Source: Candidatus Fimadaptatus faecigallinarum (GTDB taxonomy: Bacteria > Bacillota > Clostridia > Christensenellales > Aristaeellaceae). Taken from it: a stretch of 64,000 nt of DNA. This document shows, one piece after another, positions 44,879 through 53,747 of the stretch; position 1 is the stretch's first letter, and every line of letters begins with the position of its first letter. The notes below the pieces were generated by a model that was not told where the DNA came from, did not search any database, and worked only from the letters and a program-made list of their open reading frames with translations. The translations under genes and the position numbers were made by a program. The stretch spans positions 1 through 64,000 of the forward strand of contig DVNK01000030.1 of the NCBI GenBank assembly GCA_018714445.1, written 5' to 3'.

Positions 44879-47086
44879 ATGACATTTGGCGAAGTATTCG
44901 GCAGCGCGCAGTGGGTCGGCCCTGACGCGGACTGCCAGTGCCCCTACCTGCGCCAGCTGATAGAGCTGGACGGCGAGGTCGGGACAGCTGAGATCACGAT
45001 ATGCGGACTGGGCTTCTTCGAGCTGTACGTAAACGGCACACGCGCATCGGGCAAGCTGTTCACGCCGGTGACGTCCGATTACTGCAAGCGCAAATTCACG
45101 GTGTGCGGCGCGCCGTTTATCGAGCAGTTGCGCCACCGGACATACTTTGTGCGCTACGACATCGCCGAGCTGCTTACGCCCGGCCCGAACGCGCTGTGCG
45201 TGGCGCTCGCGCCCGGCTGGTTCGGCCAGCCCACCTGGTGCGACGATGGCAAGACCGTATGCTTTGGCGACGTGCGGCTGGCGTTCCATCTGGACGTGCG
45301 CATGGCCGACGGCACACAGCTGAGCTTTGAATCAGGGCCGGCTCACACCCGCTGGGCGCCCGGCCCGGTTGTCGAATACGACCTGTTCACCGGCGAGCGC
45401 CATGACCTGCGCCTGAGCCACGACGGCTGGCTGGAACCCGGCTACGCCGCCGACGAATTTGCGCCCACGCGCGCTCTGCCCGACCTGGATACCCGCTATC
45501 AGCTTCAGGACTGCCCCGCCGACGCCGTGATACGCCATATACGCCCTCGCCGCGTGGCCACGCACGACGGCTGCACAGTGTATGACGCCGGCGAAAACAT
45601 ATCCGGCACACCCGTACTGCGCGCAACAGGCGCGGCCGGCGATCAAGTCACGCTGCGCCTGGCCGAGGAGTTGTCGCCCGACGGCACCCTGGACGAGCGC
45701 TACACCCATGGTCAGTGCGCACGCTTCGTGCTGGACGGGCAGCCCCGCGAACTGAGCGCGCGGTTCACGTGGTTCGGCTTCAGGTATTTCTCAGTAGAAG
45801 GCCCGGCGGAAGTCGTCGATTGCCTGGTAATCCACTCCGATATCGCCGTGACCGCCGAGTTTGACAGCGATTCCCCCGCGCTCAACTGGCTGTTTGACGC
45901 ATATGTGCGCACTCAGCTGACCAACATGCACGCCGGCATCCCCTCCGACTGCCCGCACATAGAGCGCCGCGGCTACACCGGCGACGGTCAACTGACCTGC
46001 CAAAGCGCGATGCTCACACTGGACGCGCGCGCGTTCTATCAAAAGTGGCTGCGCGACATAGAGGACTGCCAGGACGATATCACCGGCCATGTGCAGTACA
46101 CCGCGCCCTACACGCGCTGCGGCGGCGGACCGGGCGGTTGGGGCTGCGCGATCGTGCATGTGCCGTACTGCTTCTACCTGCAATATGGCGACGCCGAACC
46201 CATGCGCCGCATGCTGCCGCGCATGTTCAAGTACTTCGACTACCTTGAAGCGCACAGCGAAAACGGTCTGGTTACCAGCGATAATCCCGGTCAGTGGTGC
46301 CTGGGCGACTGGTGCACGCCCGATGAGATACGCATACCCGAGCCGCTGGTCAACAACTACTTCTACATAAAGTCGATGCGCGAAGTGCTCGCCATCTGCG
46401 ACATACTGGGCGATCATGCCCGTGACGCTGAGCTCGGGCGCCGCATAACCGAGCGCAGCGACGCGCTTATGCGCAACTATTTCGACCCCGCGACCGGCGA
46501 CTTTGCCGGCAATGTGCAGGGCGCAAATGCGTTCATGCTCGACATAGGCCTGGGCGACGAGCGCACGTTTGCCAACATGGCCCGCCATTACGCTGAGACC
46601 GGCTGCTTTGACACCGGCATATTCGGCACCGATATAGTGCCGCGCGTGCTGTTCGAACGCGGATGCGCCGACACCGCCTATGCGCTGCTGGCCTCCGACA
46701 AGCCGGTATCGTTCGACCGGTTCAGGCAGTTGGGCGCGACGACGCTGTGGGAGTACTGGCCGCTGGGCGGCGAGCGTTCGCACAGCCATCCGATGTTTGG
46801 CGGGCCGGTGCGATATCTGTTCGAATACCTGCTGGGCATAGGCCAGCGCGGCGCGGGCTGGGATCAGCTTATAATAAAGCCGCGGCTAATAGACGGGCTG
46901 AGCTATGTGCGCGGCAGCATACTCACACCGCACGGGCGCGTATCGGTGCGCATAAACCGCATTGGCGGCGAGTACGCGATAGATGTAAACATAGACGATG
47001 CACGCGGCGGCGAGTTCGAACTTGACGGCATCCGGCGCAAGTTGAATCAGGGCATGACTCACATAATTGTGGGGACCGAGGCGTGA
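44879..47086 (+). CDS. Alpha-L-rhamnosidase (GH78-like)
   Basis: The 735-residue enzyme should release terminal L-rhamnose from pectic or plant glycosides. It has an N-terminal beta module typical of bacterial rhamnosidases (ICGLGFFELYVNGTRASGKL, then FTPVTSDYCKRKF) and an (alpha/alpha)6 domain with the family motif SDCPHIERRGYTGDGQ (general acid Glu in HIERRG), WLRDIEDCQ and GATTLWEYWPLGG ... SHPMFGGPV. There is no signal peptide, so it acts inside the cell on imported oligosaccharides. GCGGAGGTGAATCGCC precedes the ATG. Its stop overlaps the GTG start of the P-loop kinase gene. Confidence 0.9.
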   Translation: MTFGEVFGSAQWVGPDADCQCPYLRQLIELDGEVGTAEITICGLGFFELYVNGTRASGKLFTPVTSDYCKRKFTVCGAPFIEQLRHRTYFVRYDIAELLTPGPNALCVALAPGWFGQPTWCDDGKTVCFGDVRLAFHLDVRMADGTQLSFESGPAHTRWAPGPVVEYDLFTGERHDLRLSHDGWLEPGYAADEFAPTRALPDLDTRYQLQDCPADAVIRHIRPRRVATHDGCTVYDAGENISGTPVLRATGAAGDQVTLRLAEELSPDGTLDERYTHGQCARFVLDGQPRELSARFTWFGFRYFSVEGPAEVVDCLVIHSDIAVTAEFDSDSPALNWLFDAYVRTQLTNMHAGIPSDCPHIERRGYTGDGQLTCQSAMLTLDARAFYQKWLRDIEDCQDDITGHVQYTAPYTRCGGGPGGWGCAIVHVPYCFYLQYGDAEPMRRMLPRMFKYFDYLEAHSENGLVTSDNPGQWCLGDWCTPDEIRIPEPLVNNYFYIKSMREVLAICDILGDHARDAELGRRITERSDALMRNYFDPATGDFAGNVQGANAFMLDIGLGDERTFANMARHYAETGCFDTGIFGTDIVPRVLFERGCADTAYALLASDKPVSFDRFRQLGATTLWEYWPLGGERSHSHPMFGGPVRYLFEYLLGIGQRGAGWDQLIIKPRLIDGLSYVRGSILTPHGRVSVRINRIGGEYAIDVNIDDARGGEFELDGIRRKLNQGMTHIIVGTEA

Positions 47087-47586
47087 AACAGTTGATATTT
47101 GTCTGCGGCACGATGGGCGTGGGCAAGACGACCGCATGCCGCGAACTGCAAAAGCAGCTGCCACACAACGTATTTCTGGACGGCGACTGGTGCTGGGACG
47201 CGCGGCCTTTCGTAGTTAACGAGCGCACCCGCGCGCTGGTGCAGGACAACATCACCCACATGCTCAACAACTTTATCGCCTGCCCGGATTACGAAAACGT
47301 GATCTTCTGCTGGGTCATGCATGAGCAGTCGATAATCGACGAGCTGAAGCGGCGACTGCGCGGCCGGTATCAGTTGCGCGTATTCGCGCTGGTGTGCGAC
47401 GAGGCCGAATTGCGCCGGCGCATCGAATCCGATATCGCGCGCGGACTGCGCACTCCGGACGTGCTGGAGCGGTCGCTGCCCCGGCTTAAGCTGTACGACG
47501 CGCTGGACGCTCAGCGCATAGACGTGACGCGCCTGACTCCCGCGCAGACCGCCGCCGCAATAGTAAACTCACTGCAACAGCATTAA
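47083..47586 (+). CDS. P-loop NTPase/kinase of the shikimate-kinase type
   Basis: This 167-residue protein has Walker A GTMGVGKTTACREL (about 9-22), DGDWCWD (about 33) and a lid-like RRLRGRYQLRVFALVCDEAE region followed by RRRIESDIARGLRTP. This is the plan of small AAA/shikimate- or gluconate-type kinases. The substrate is unknown. The start is GTG, overlapping the rhamnosidase stop by 4 bp, so the two are translationally coupled and a sugar-related role is plausible. Confidence 0.78.
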   Translation: MKQLIFVCGTMGVGKTTACRELQKQLPHNVFLDGDWCWDARPFVVNERTRALVQDNITHMLNNFIACPDYENVIFCWVMHEQSIIDELKRRLRGRYQLRVFALVCDEAELRRRIESDIARGLRTPDVLERSLPRLKLYDALDAQRIDVTRLTPAQTAAAIVNSLQQH

Positions 47587-47639
47587 CGCCTTAAAACGAA
47601 GCCGCTCAAAGCCGCAACGGCCTTTGGCTGCGATCAGTG

Positions 47640-47677
47640 CCGTCGCGCCCGGCGTGAGTACGCCCTGGGCGCGACGG
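47640..47677 (+). terminator. Hairpin after the P-loop kinase gene
   Basis: A perfect 11-bp outer stem, CCGTCGCGCCC / GGGCGCGACGG, with an inner GGCGT/ACGCC stem. No T-run. Confidence 0.45.
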
Positions 47678-47773
47678 CCCGCGCAGCTCACACAGGCCGT
47701 GCCATTTAGAGCGGACGCCTAACGCGTGCGGCAAGGCAACCGCGCGCCTACGACTTTCAGGAGATGGATTGAT

Positions 47774-49228
47774 ATGCAGTCGATAAACGAGATATATACT
47801 ACTCAGCCGCGCCCGGTGCGCGTGGCACAGTTTGGCGAGGGCAACTTCCTGCGCGCGTTCGTGGACTGGATGATCGACATAGCCAACGAACAGGGCAAGT
47901 TTGGCGGCAACGTAGCGATTATAAAGCCTATAGAATACGGCAATCTGAACGCCTTCAGCAGCCAGGACAATGTATATACGGTGCAGCTGCGCGGCATAGT
48001 GGATGGCAAGCCTCAGGTGCAAAACCGCGTAGTGCGCTCGGTAGGCAAGGCGATAGACCCGTTCAATGACCCGGATGCGTTCTGGGCGCTGGCCGAGTCG
48101 CCTGAACTGCGCTTCGTGGTCAGCAACACGACCGAAGCCGGCATAGAGTTCCGCGCCGATGACCCCCGCCCCGAACAGGGACTGAGCAAGACTTTCCCCG
48201 GCAAGCTGACGCAGTTCCTGCTCAGGCGCTACGAGCGCTTTGACGGCGCGCCTGACAAGGGCCTTATCATGCTGCCAGTCGAGCTGATAGACCGAAACGG
48301 CGATCACCTGCGCGATTGCGTACACGAATACTGCCGCGCATGGGCGCTGGACGACGCGTTTGTGCGCTGGCTGGATGAGGCGTGCGTGTTTACTTGCACG
48401 CTGGTAGATCGCATCGTCACCGGCTACCCCCGCGACGACGCCGAAGCCGTATGGGCCGCGCTGGGCTATGAGGACAGGCTCATAACCACCGGCGAGCCGT
48501 TTGCGCTGTGGGTGATCGAGAGCAGCCGCGACATAAGCCATGAACTGCCGCTCGACAAGGCCGGGCTGCCGGTAATATTCACGCGCGACCTCACTCCCTA
48601 TAAGGAGCGCAAGGTGCGCATACTCAACGGCGGTCATACCTCCAGCGTGCTGGCGGCATATCTGGCGAGCTGCAAGACGGTACTGGACATGATGAACGAC
48701 GCGCAGCTGTGCGCTTACCTCGAGCGCGCGATGCTGGATGAGATGGTTCCCTGCGTGCCGCTGCCCGCCGAGGAGGCGCGCGCGTTCGCATTGAGCGTGC
48801 TGGAGCGCTTCCGCAATCCATATGTCAAGCATCAGCTGCTCAGCATATCGCTCAATTCGTTCTCCAAGTGGCGCGCGCGGCTGCTGAACAGCTTCCGCGA
48901 CAACATGGCGCGCGGCAATTTCCCGCGGCGCATCGCGTTCTCATTTGCCGCGATGCTGGCGTTCTACGTCGGCCAGGCACGCGCGGACGGCTATTATGGA
49001 AACGTGAACGGCGAGGAGTACCGCATACTCGACGACGAGCGCGTGATCGAAGCCGTGAGCGCAGCCTGCAAACTCACGCCCGAGCGTTACGCCCATGAGA
49101 TCATGACCCGCGAGGACTTCTGGGGCGAGGACCTGACGCGCTATGACGGCTTTGAAGCATGCGTCGCTGGCGATCTTGACCGCATACTCAGCCGCGGTGT
49201 GCGCGCGGCCATTGACGCTCTGAATTGA
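47774..49228 (+). CDS. uxaB: Tagaturonate reductase (altronate oxidoreductase)
   Basis: It reduces D-tagaturonate to D-altronate with NADH in galacturonate breakdown. The 484-residue protein is of the mannitol dehydrogenase family: VRVAQFGEGNFLRAFVDWMI, FVVSNTTEAGIEF, CTLVDRIVTGYP, KVRILNGGHTSSVLAAYLAS and FRNPYVKHQLLSISLNSFSK (catalytic Lys/Asn region). The length is usual for UxaB. AGGAG lies 10 nt upstream of the ATG. Altronate dehydratase follows after a 495-bp gap filled by a minisatellite. The uronate isomerase uxaC is not in the window. Confidence 0.93.
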   Translation: MQSINEIYTTQPRPVRVAQFGEGNFLRAFVDWMIDIANEQGKFGGNVAIIKPIEYGNLNAFSSQDNVYTVQLRGIVDGKPQVQNRVVRSVGKAIDPFNDPDAFWALAESPELRFVVSNTTEAGIEFRADDPRPEQGLSKTFPGKLTQFLLRRYERFDGAPDKGLIMLPVELIDRNGDHLRDCVHEYCRAWALDDAFVRWLDEACVFTCTLVDRIVTGYPRDDAEAVWAALGYEDRLITTGEPFALWVIESSRDISHELPLDKAGLPVIFTRDLTPYKERKVRILNGGHTSSVLAAYLASCKTVLDMMNDAQLCAYLERAMLDEMVPCVPLPAEEARAFALSVLERFRNPYVKHQLLSISLNSFSKWRARLLNSFRDNMARGNFPRRIAFSFAAMLAFYVGQARADGYYGNVNGEEYRILDDERVIEAVSAACKLTPERYAHEIMTREDFWGEDLTRYDGFEACVAGDLDRILSRGVRAAIDALN

Positions 49229-49253
49229 TCTGTATGCAGCATCAGGCGCGCGG

Positions 49254-49520
49254 CCATAAGCGCTCATGGCCGAACTGCGTGCGGCGCAATGTCGGATGAG
49301 CGCGCAGCAAGCGTTACTGGATGGACTGAAGGCGGCGCAAGCCGATTGCGCGCAGCAAGCGCTACTGGATGGACTGAGGGCGGCGCAAGCCGATTGTGCG
49401 CAGCAAGCGTTACTGGATGAACTGAGGGCGGCGCAAGCCGATTGTGCGCGAGCAACTGCTACTGGCTGAACTGAGTGCAGCGCAACTCGAATGCGCGCGA
49501 GCAACTACTACTGGCTAAAC
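49254..49520 (+). repeat. 48-bp minisatellite
   Basis: Units starting GCGCAGCAA lie at 49302, 49350 and 49398, with diverged units (GCGCGAGCAA) at 49446 and 49495 and a partial unit before 49302. The 48-bp period equals 16 codons, so one frame repeats perfectly (see 49266-49469). Confidence 0.88.
49266..49469 (+). CDS. Possible small repeat protein (67 codons)
   Basis: This frame lies wholly inside the 48-bp minisatellite and encodes three 16-residue repeats of the form AQQALLDGLKAAQADC, which would form amphipathic helices with regularly spaced cysteines. There is no ribosome site before the ATG, and the minus strand is also open, as expected of GC-rich repeats. I list it because the frame is kept through all full units; real expression is doubtful. 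Confidence 0.25.
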   Translation: MAELRAAQCRMSAQQALLDGLKAAQADCAQQALLDGLRAAQADCAQQALLDELRAAQADCARATATG

Positions 49521-49723
49521 GCTTGCTACGCAACATCTGATTCTCGGTAGAAGAAACACATTGCTGAAATGCGCAAAGTACAACGCCGTATACGCGGTAG
49601 TCAACGCTACTTGATTGTGTGCAACGCAGCATCGAATGCGCGACAGTAAATGTACAATATACTGAGCGGCGTGCGACGCAGCATCGAATACGCGCGGCCC
49701 CCGCGCCGCCAATTGGAGGCAGC

Positions 49724-51190
49724 ATGAATTCGCCAATATTTCAAATCAACCCGGCTGACAACGTTGCCGTGGCATTGCGCGCGCTGAACGCGGGCGAGTG
49801 CGGCGCAATCGAGCCCATACCCGCCGGGCACAAGCTCGCACTGCGCGATATAGCGCCCGGCGAGAACATAATCAAATACGGATTCCCCATAGGTCACGCC
49901 ACACGCCCGATTGCGCGCGGCGAGTGGGTGCACGTGCACAACGTCCACACCAACCTGGATGGGCAGCTCGAATACAAGTACTCGCCCGTGCCCGTAGCGC
50001 CGCTGCCCAACCTGACTCCCCGCACTTTCATGGGCTACGAGCGCGCAGCAGGACGCGTCGGCATACGCAATGAGGTGTGGATAATACCGACCGTGGGCTG
50101 CGTAAACGGCATAGTGCGCGCGCTGAGCCGCGACGCCCAGGCGCTATTGCGACCCGGTATCGACTGCATCACGGCATACGCGCATCCGTATGGCTGTTCG
50201 CAGATGGGCGACGACCTGGTGCGCACGCGCGAGGCTCTGCTGGCGCTGATGCGCCATCCCAACGCCGGCGGCGTACTGGTCGTTGGACTCGGATGCGAGA
50301 CCAACCGGCTGAGCGATATCGCAAGCGCACTGAGCGATGCCGATAAGCAGCACATCCGCTTTATGAACTGTCAGGATGAGCCTGACGAGCACGCCCGCGG
50401 CATGGAACTGCTAAGCGAGCTGATAGAGCAGGCCGCACAGGCGCGCCGCACGCCCGTAGACGCCGGCAGGCTGGTAATAGGCCTAAAGTGCGGCGGCTCT
50501 GACGGATATTCGGGCATAACGGCCAATCCGGTCGCGGGTGCGCTATCCGACCGCGTGATCGCGCTGGGCGGCAGCGCAGTGCTGACCGAGGTGCCCGAGA
50601 TGTTCGGCGCAGAGCAGTTGCTGATGAACCGCTGTGTAGACGAGGCCACGTTCGAGCGCACGGTGCGCCTGATAAACGACTTCAAGCAGTACTTCCAGTC
50701 AAACGGCCAGGTGATATACGAAAACCCCTCGCCCGGAAACAAGGACGGCGGCATAACCACGCTCGAGGACAAGTCGCTGGGCTGCACTCAAAAGGGCGGC
50801 AGCGCGCAGGTTGTGGACGTGCTCGACTATGCGCAGAGCGTGCGCAAGCCGGGTCTTACGCTGCTCAGCGCACCCGGCAACGACCTGGTCAGCGCCACCG
50901 CGCTCGCGATGGCTGGCGCACAGCTGGTGCTGTTCACAACCGGTCGCGGCACGCCGTTCACCTGCCCCGTGCCCACGCTCAAGATATCTACCAATCCCGT
51001 GCTCAGCGCGCGCAAGGGCGGCTGGATAGACTTCAATGCGGGCCGGATGCTGGACGGCATGAGCCGCGACAAACTGGCTGATGATCTGCTCGAACTGGTG
51101 CTGAATGTGGCATCCGGCACGCGCCACACCCGTTCCGAGGCGTTGGACAAATCCGATCTCGCCATATTCAAAACCGGCGTGACCGTATAA
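49724..51190 (+). CDS. uxaA: Altronate dehydratase
   Basis: It converts D-altronate to 2-keto-3-deoxygluconate, the step after UxaB. The 488 residues comprise an N-terminal SAF domain (about 1-95, AGHKLALRDIAPGENIIKYG, then WVHVHNVHT) and the catalytic domain with RNEVWIIPTVGCVN, THC-type AYAHPYGCSQMGDD, VVGLGCETN and KCGGSDGYSGITANP; the cysteines may bind the metal centre. Length matches the family. TTGGAGG lies 5 nt before the ATG at 49724. Confidence 0.94.
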   Translation: MNSPIFQINPADNVAVALRALNAGECGAIEPIPAGHKLALRDIAPGENIIKYGFPIGHATRPIARGEWVHVHNVHTNLDGQLEYKYSPVPVAPLPNLTPRTFMGYERAAGRVGIRNEVWIIPTVGCVNGIVRALSRDAQALLRPGIDCITAYAHPYGCSQMGDDLVRTREALLALMRHPNAGGVLVVGLGCETNRLSDIASALSDADKQHIRFMNCQDEPDEHARGMELLSELIEQAAQARRTPVDAGRLVIGLKCGGSDGYSGITANPVAGALSDRVIALGGSAVLTEVPEMFGAEQLLMNRCVDEATFERTVRLINDFKQYFQSNGQVIYENPSPGNKDGGITTLEDKSLGCTQKGGSAQVVDVLDYAQSVRKPGLTLLSAPGNDLVSATALAMAGAQLVLFTTGRGTPFTCPVPTLKISTNPVLSARKGGWIDFNAGRMLDGMSRDKLADDLLELVLNVASGTRHTRSEALDKSDLAIFKTGVTV

Positions 51191-51280
51191 CCCCAGCGCA
51201 TCCCACCATGCAGGCGGCTCATCCGGCGCGGCTCGCACATTCCCGAATGCCGGATATCTGCAAAGCTGCTGCGCAAAAGA

Positions 51281-51783
51281 GGCGTCGCGACACCTTGCAC
51301 AGGTTCACGACGCCCCAGTTTATTGACAAAGCGCTCACGCGCCGGCAATCCATTTCGATGTGCATTTGCTATGTTCTTATTCCACAAAATGTGGGCCGGT
51401 ATCCGCCGTGACGACAGCGCCTTACAGCGTCGCCTGCGCGCATGTTCAGAAGGTGGCTTGGAAGGAATAACGCTGTATGGCATTCTTGAATATATAGACA
51501 GCATGAGGCGTCGCGACACATTGCACAGGTCCGCGACGCCCCAGTTTATTGACAAAGCGTTCAAGTTGACAAAGCGCTCACGCGCTGGCAATCTATTTCG
51601 ATGTACAATCGCTATGTTCTTATTCCACAAAATGTGGGCCGGTATCCGCCATGACGACAGCGCCTTACACCGTCGCTTGCGCGCATGTTCAGAAGGTGGC
51701 TTGGAAGGAATAACGCTGTACGGCATCCTGGAATTTATCGACAGCATGAGGCGTCGCGACACCTTGCGCAGGTTCGCGACGCC
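51281..51783. repeat. 226/243-bp tandem repeat with terminal hairpins
   Basis: Unit 1 (51281-51506, 226 bp) and unit 2 (51507-51749, 243 bp) are near-identical apart from a 17-bp internal duplication (TTGACAAAGCGTTCAAG type) in unit 2. A third copy of only the 34-bp leading hairpin follows (51750-51783). Each unit begins with the stem GGCGTCGCGA / TCGCGACGCC (unit 1 has one mismatch). A small CCACAAAATGTGG hairpin lies in the middle of each unit. The region lacks plausible genes. Confidence 0.9.
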
Positions 51784-51862
51784 CTTTCATTTGGCGTATG
51801 CACGCCGATCATATGTCACTTGTACAAATCTGCTCGTCGCAGTTGGCGCACATTCCCGCGCG

Positions 51863-52387
51863 TCACAGCTGTATCCAGTAGCGCTGCTCTATCTTGCCGT
51901 CCTCCTCAATCTCGTTTTCCAGCACGCCGCCGTTGTTGATTATCGATTTTGCTGAACCTATGTTGTCCTTGTTGCAGCACATAAGCACCCTGTCAATGCC
52001 CAGCTTGCGGCATTCATTGAGCGCCAACCCAATCATCGCCGTAGCGTAGCCCTTTCGGCGCTCGCTGGGGCGTATGCCGTCGCCTATGTGCCCGCCCGAA
52101 CGCAGCAGCCGGTCGTTCAGGTAGTGGCGTATGTTGACCGCGCCCACGAATATGTTCCGGTCGCGATCCAGGCAAAACAGCGTGGTATCGGGCACCAGCC
52201 CACTATCCGGCTCCGGTTGGGTATTTAGGCTTTGTATGTACGCGTCAAAGTCGCGGTAATCGGTCGCCCATATTCTGTATGGTGACATGTCGGTCCTGTT
52301 GCGCTCTATGTCAGCCTTCCATTCGGCCAGCATGTCGAACAGCTGCCGCCTGTATTCGCTGGTCAGCCTAACCAGTTCTATATTCAT
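51863..52387 (-). CDS. GNAT family acetyltransferase
   Basis: This 174-residue protein has the acetyl-CoA fold: NIFVGAVNIRHYLNDRLLRS (beta4), HIGDGIRPSERRKGYATAMI (the R/Q-x-x-G-x-G/A loop is RKGYAT) and VLMCCNKDNIGSAKSIINNG. It transfers an acetyl group to an unknown amine. The start at 52387 follows AGGAGTGAAGATT. It is similar in plan to YdaF/RimJ-like single-domain acetyltransferases. Confidence 0.9.
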   Translation of the reverse strand: MNIELVRLTSEYRRQLFDMLAEWKADIERNRTDMSPYRIWATDYRDFDAYIQSLNTQPEPDSGLVPDTTLFCLDRDRNIFVGAVNIRHYLNDRLLRSGGHIGDGIRPSERRKGYATAMIGLALNECRKLGIDRVLMCCNKDNIGSAKSIINNGGVLENEIEEDGKIEQRYWIQL

Positions 52388-52562
52388 AATCTTCACTCCT
52401 GACCCGCTCGATGCGCGCATATGATGTTCCTGATTGTAGCACATATGATTTGCCGCGTCAACACATGGCCGCACGCCGGTTTGCATAGCGCCTGCTCTCC
52501 GACATAGCCGCCGTTTGATTTGCAATCGCCCGCCCGATTATCTCACTTTGCGCAGCATATGC

Positions 52563-52604
52563 AAAAAGGGGCTGAGCGCCGCACCGCGGAATCGCTCAGC
52601 CCCT
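52563..52604 (-). terminator. Terminator of the gat-like operon
   Basis: A perfect 12-bp stem, AGGGGCTGAGCG / CGCTCAGCCCCT, is followed on the minus strand by TTTTT. It lies 118 bp after the last gene, the aldo/keto reductase. Confidence 0.85.
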
Positions 52605-52721
52605 AAGTTCGATCGCATGGGATCAGATCATTAACCCGCCGTCACAACGCGCTCAACGCGCGCTCGCCGGCAGAGTCAGATGCGCGCTCGTCCGCACTGC
52701 GCGCCGGCCTAAGCTTCCGGC

Positions 52722-53726
52722 TCACGCCTCGCCGTCCCACAGCTCGCGCCAGTCGGTCGCGCCCGGCCACAGGAACACCTGGCCCTTTATCAGGCGGCAG
52801 TTCTTGTCGGCCTTGCCCAGCAGCGCCATCTCCTCGTCGGTCAGCGGGTCGTGTATCGCCGAAAGCAGGTTGTCCTTAATGTGATCCGCGCTCGCCGAGA
52901 ACGGTATCGGTATCGCGCCGCGCTGTACCGCCCACTTGAGGCAGATTATCGCCGGATGCACGCCGTGCGCCCTGGCGACTTCCACGACCTCAGGCAGTTG
53001 CGTATCGGCTACGTCCTCGGGCGTGGTGTCGCGCTCGGGGCGCGCCGGCGAGCCTATCGGGCAGAATCCAACCGGCTGTATGCCATGCGCCTTGACGTAC
53101 TCGAACAGCGCCTTCTGCTGGAACGCCGGATGCAGTTCCATCTCTATCAGCGCCGGCTTTACGCGGCACAGCGGCAACACCTGCTCAAGCTTGTGCACCG
53201 TCATATTCGACATGCAGATGTTCTTTGCCAGGCCCATGTCGTATATGCGTTCCATCTGCCGCCATACGCTCATGAACTCATCCACGGAAAACGGCTTGGA
53301 ATCGGGATTGCGGCTGTCGCCGTCGCAGCCCGGCGCATGGTAGTTCGGGAAAGGCCAGTGTACATAGTACGCATCCACATAGTCAATGCGCAGGTCCTTG
53401 AGCGTCTGCGCCAGGCTCAGCAGTATGTCGCCCTTGCCGTGCATGTCGTTCCAGACCTTGGACTGTATGAACAGCTCCTCGCGCTTGACCGTGCCGTTTT
53501 CAAACGCCTCGTCCAACACTTCGCCTATCAGCTTCTCGTTGCCGTACACCGACGCGCAGTCCAGCAGCCGGTAGCCGAACTTGATGGCCTCGCGCACCGC
53601 ATACGCCACCTGCTCACCCGAATAGTGATCCGAGCCGAACGTGCCCAGACCCAGCGCCGGTATCGTCGCGCCATTCGCCAGCGTGAACTGCGGCACCGAT
53701 TTGGGATCGATACATGCGGGTCTCAT
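52722..53726 (-). CDS. Aldo/keto reductase
   Basis: This 334-residue NAD(P)H-dependent reductase has the family motifs IPALGLGTFGSD, FGYRLLDCASVYGNEKLIGE (catalytic Asp and Tyr), LFIQSKVW (Lys), YYVHWPFPN (His) and the C-terminal AIPIPFSASADHIKDNL. Substrates are typically aldoses or ketoses. AGGAGG precedes the ATG. It is the last gene of the operon led by an aldolase, after the alcohol dehydrogenase gene with a gap of 21 bp, so a sugar/polyol substrate is likely. Confidence 0.9.
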   Translation of the reverse strand: MRPACIDPKSVPQFTLANGATIPALGLGTFGSDHYSGEQVAYAVREAIKFGYRLLDCASVYGNEKLIGEVLDEAFENGTVKREELFIQSKVWNDMHGKGDILLSLAQTLKDLRIDYVDAYYVHWPFPNYHAPGCDGDSRNPDSKPFSVDEFMSVWRQMERIYDMGLAKNICMSNMTVHKLEQVLPLCRVKPALIEMELHPAFQQKALFEYVKAHGIQPVGFCPIGSPARPERDTTPEDVADTQLPEVVEVARAHGVHPAIICLKWAVQRGAIPIPFSASADHIKDNLLSAIHDPLTDEEMALLGKADKNCRLIKGQVFLWPGATDWRELWDGEA

Positions 53727-53747
53727 ATAGTCATATCCTCCTGATGA

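Noticed and set aside
50827-51762. 311-codon minus-strand and 210-codon plus-strand frames over the 226-bp repeat
   Set aside because: Both strands are open because of the repeat composition; neither has a ribosome site, and the minus frame runs antisense into uxaA.
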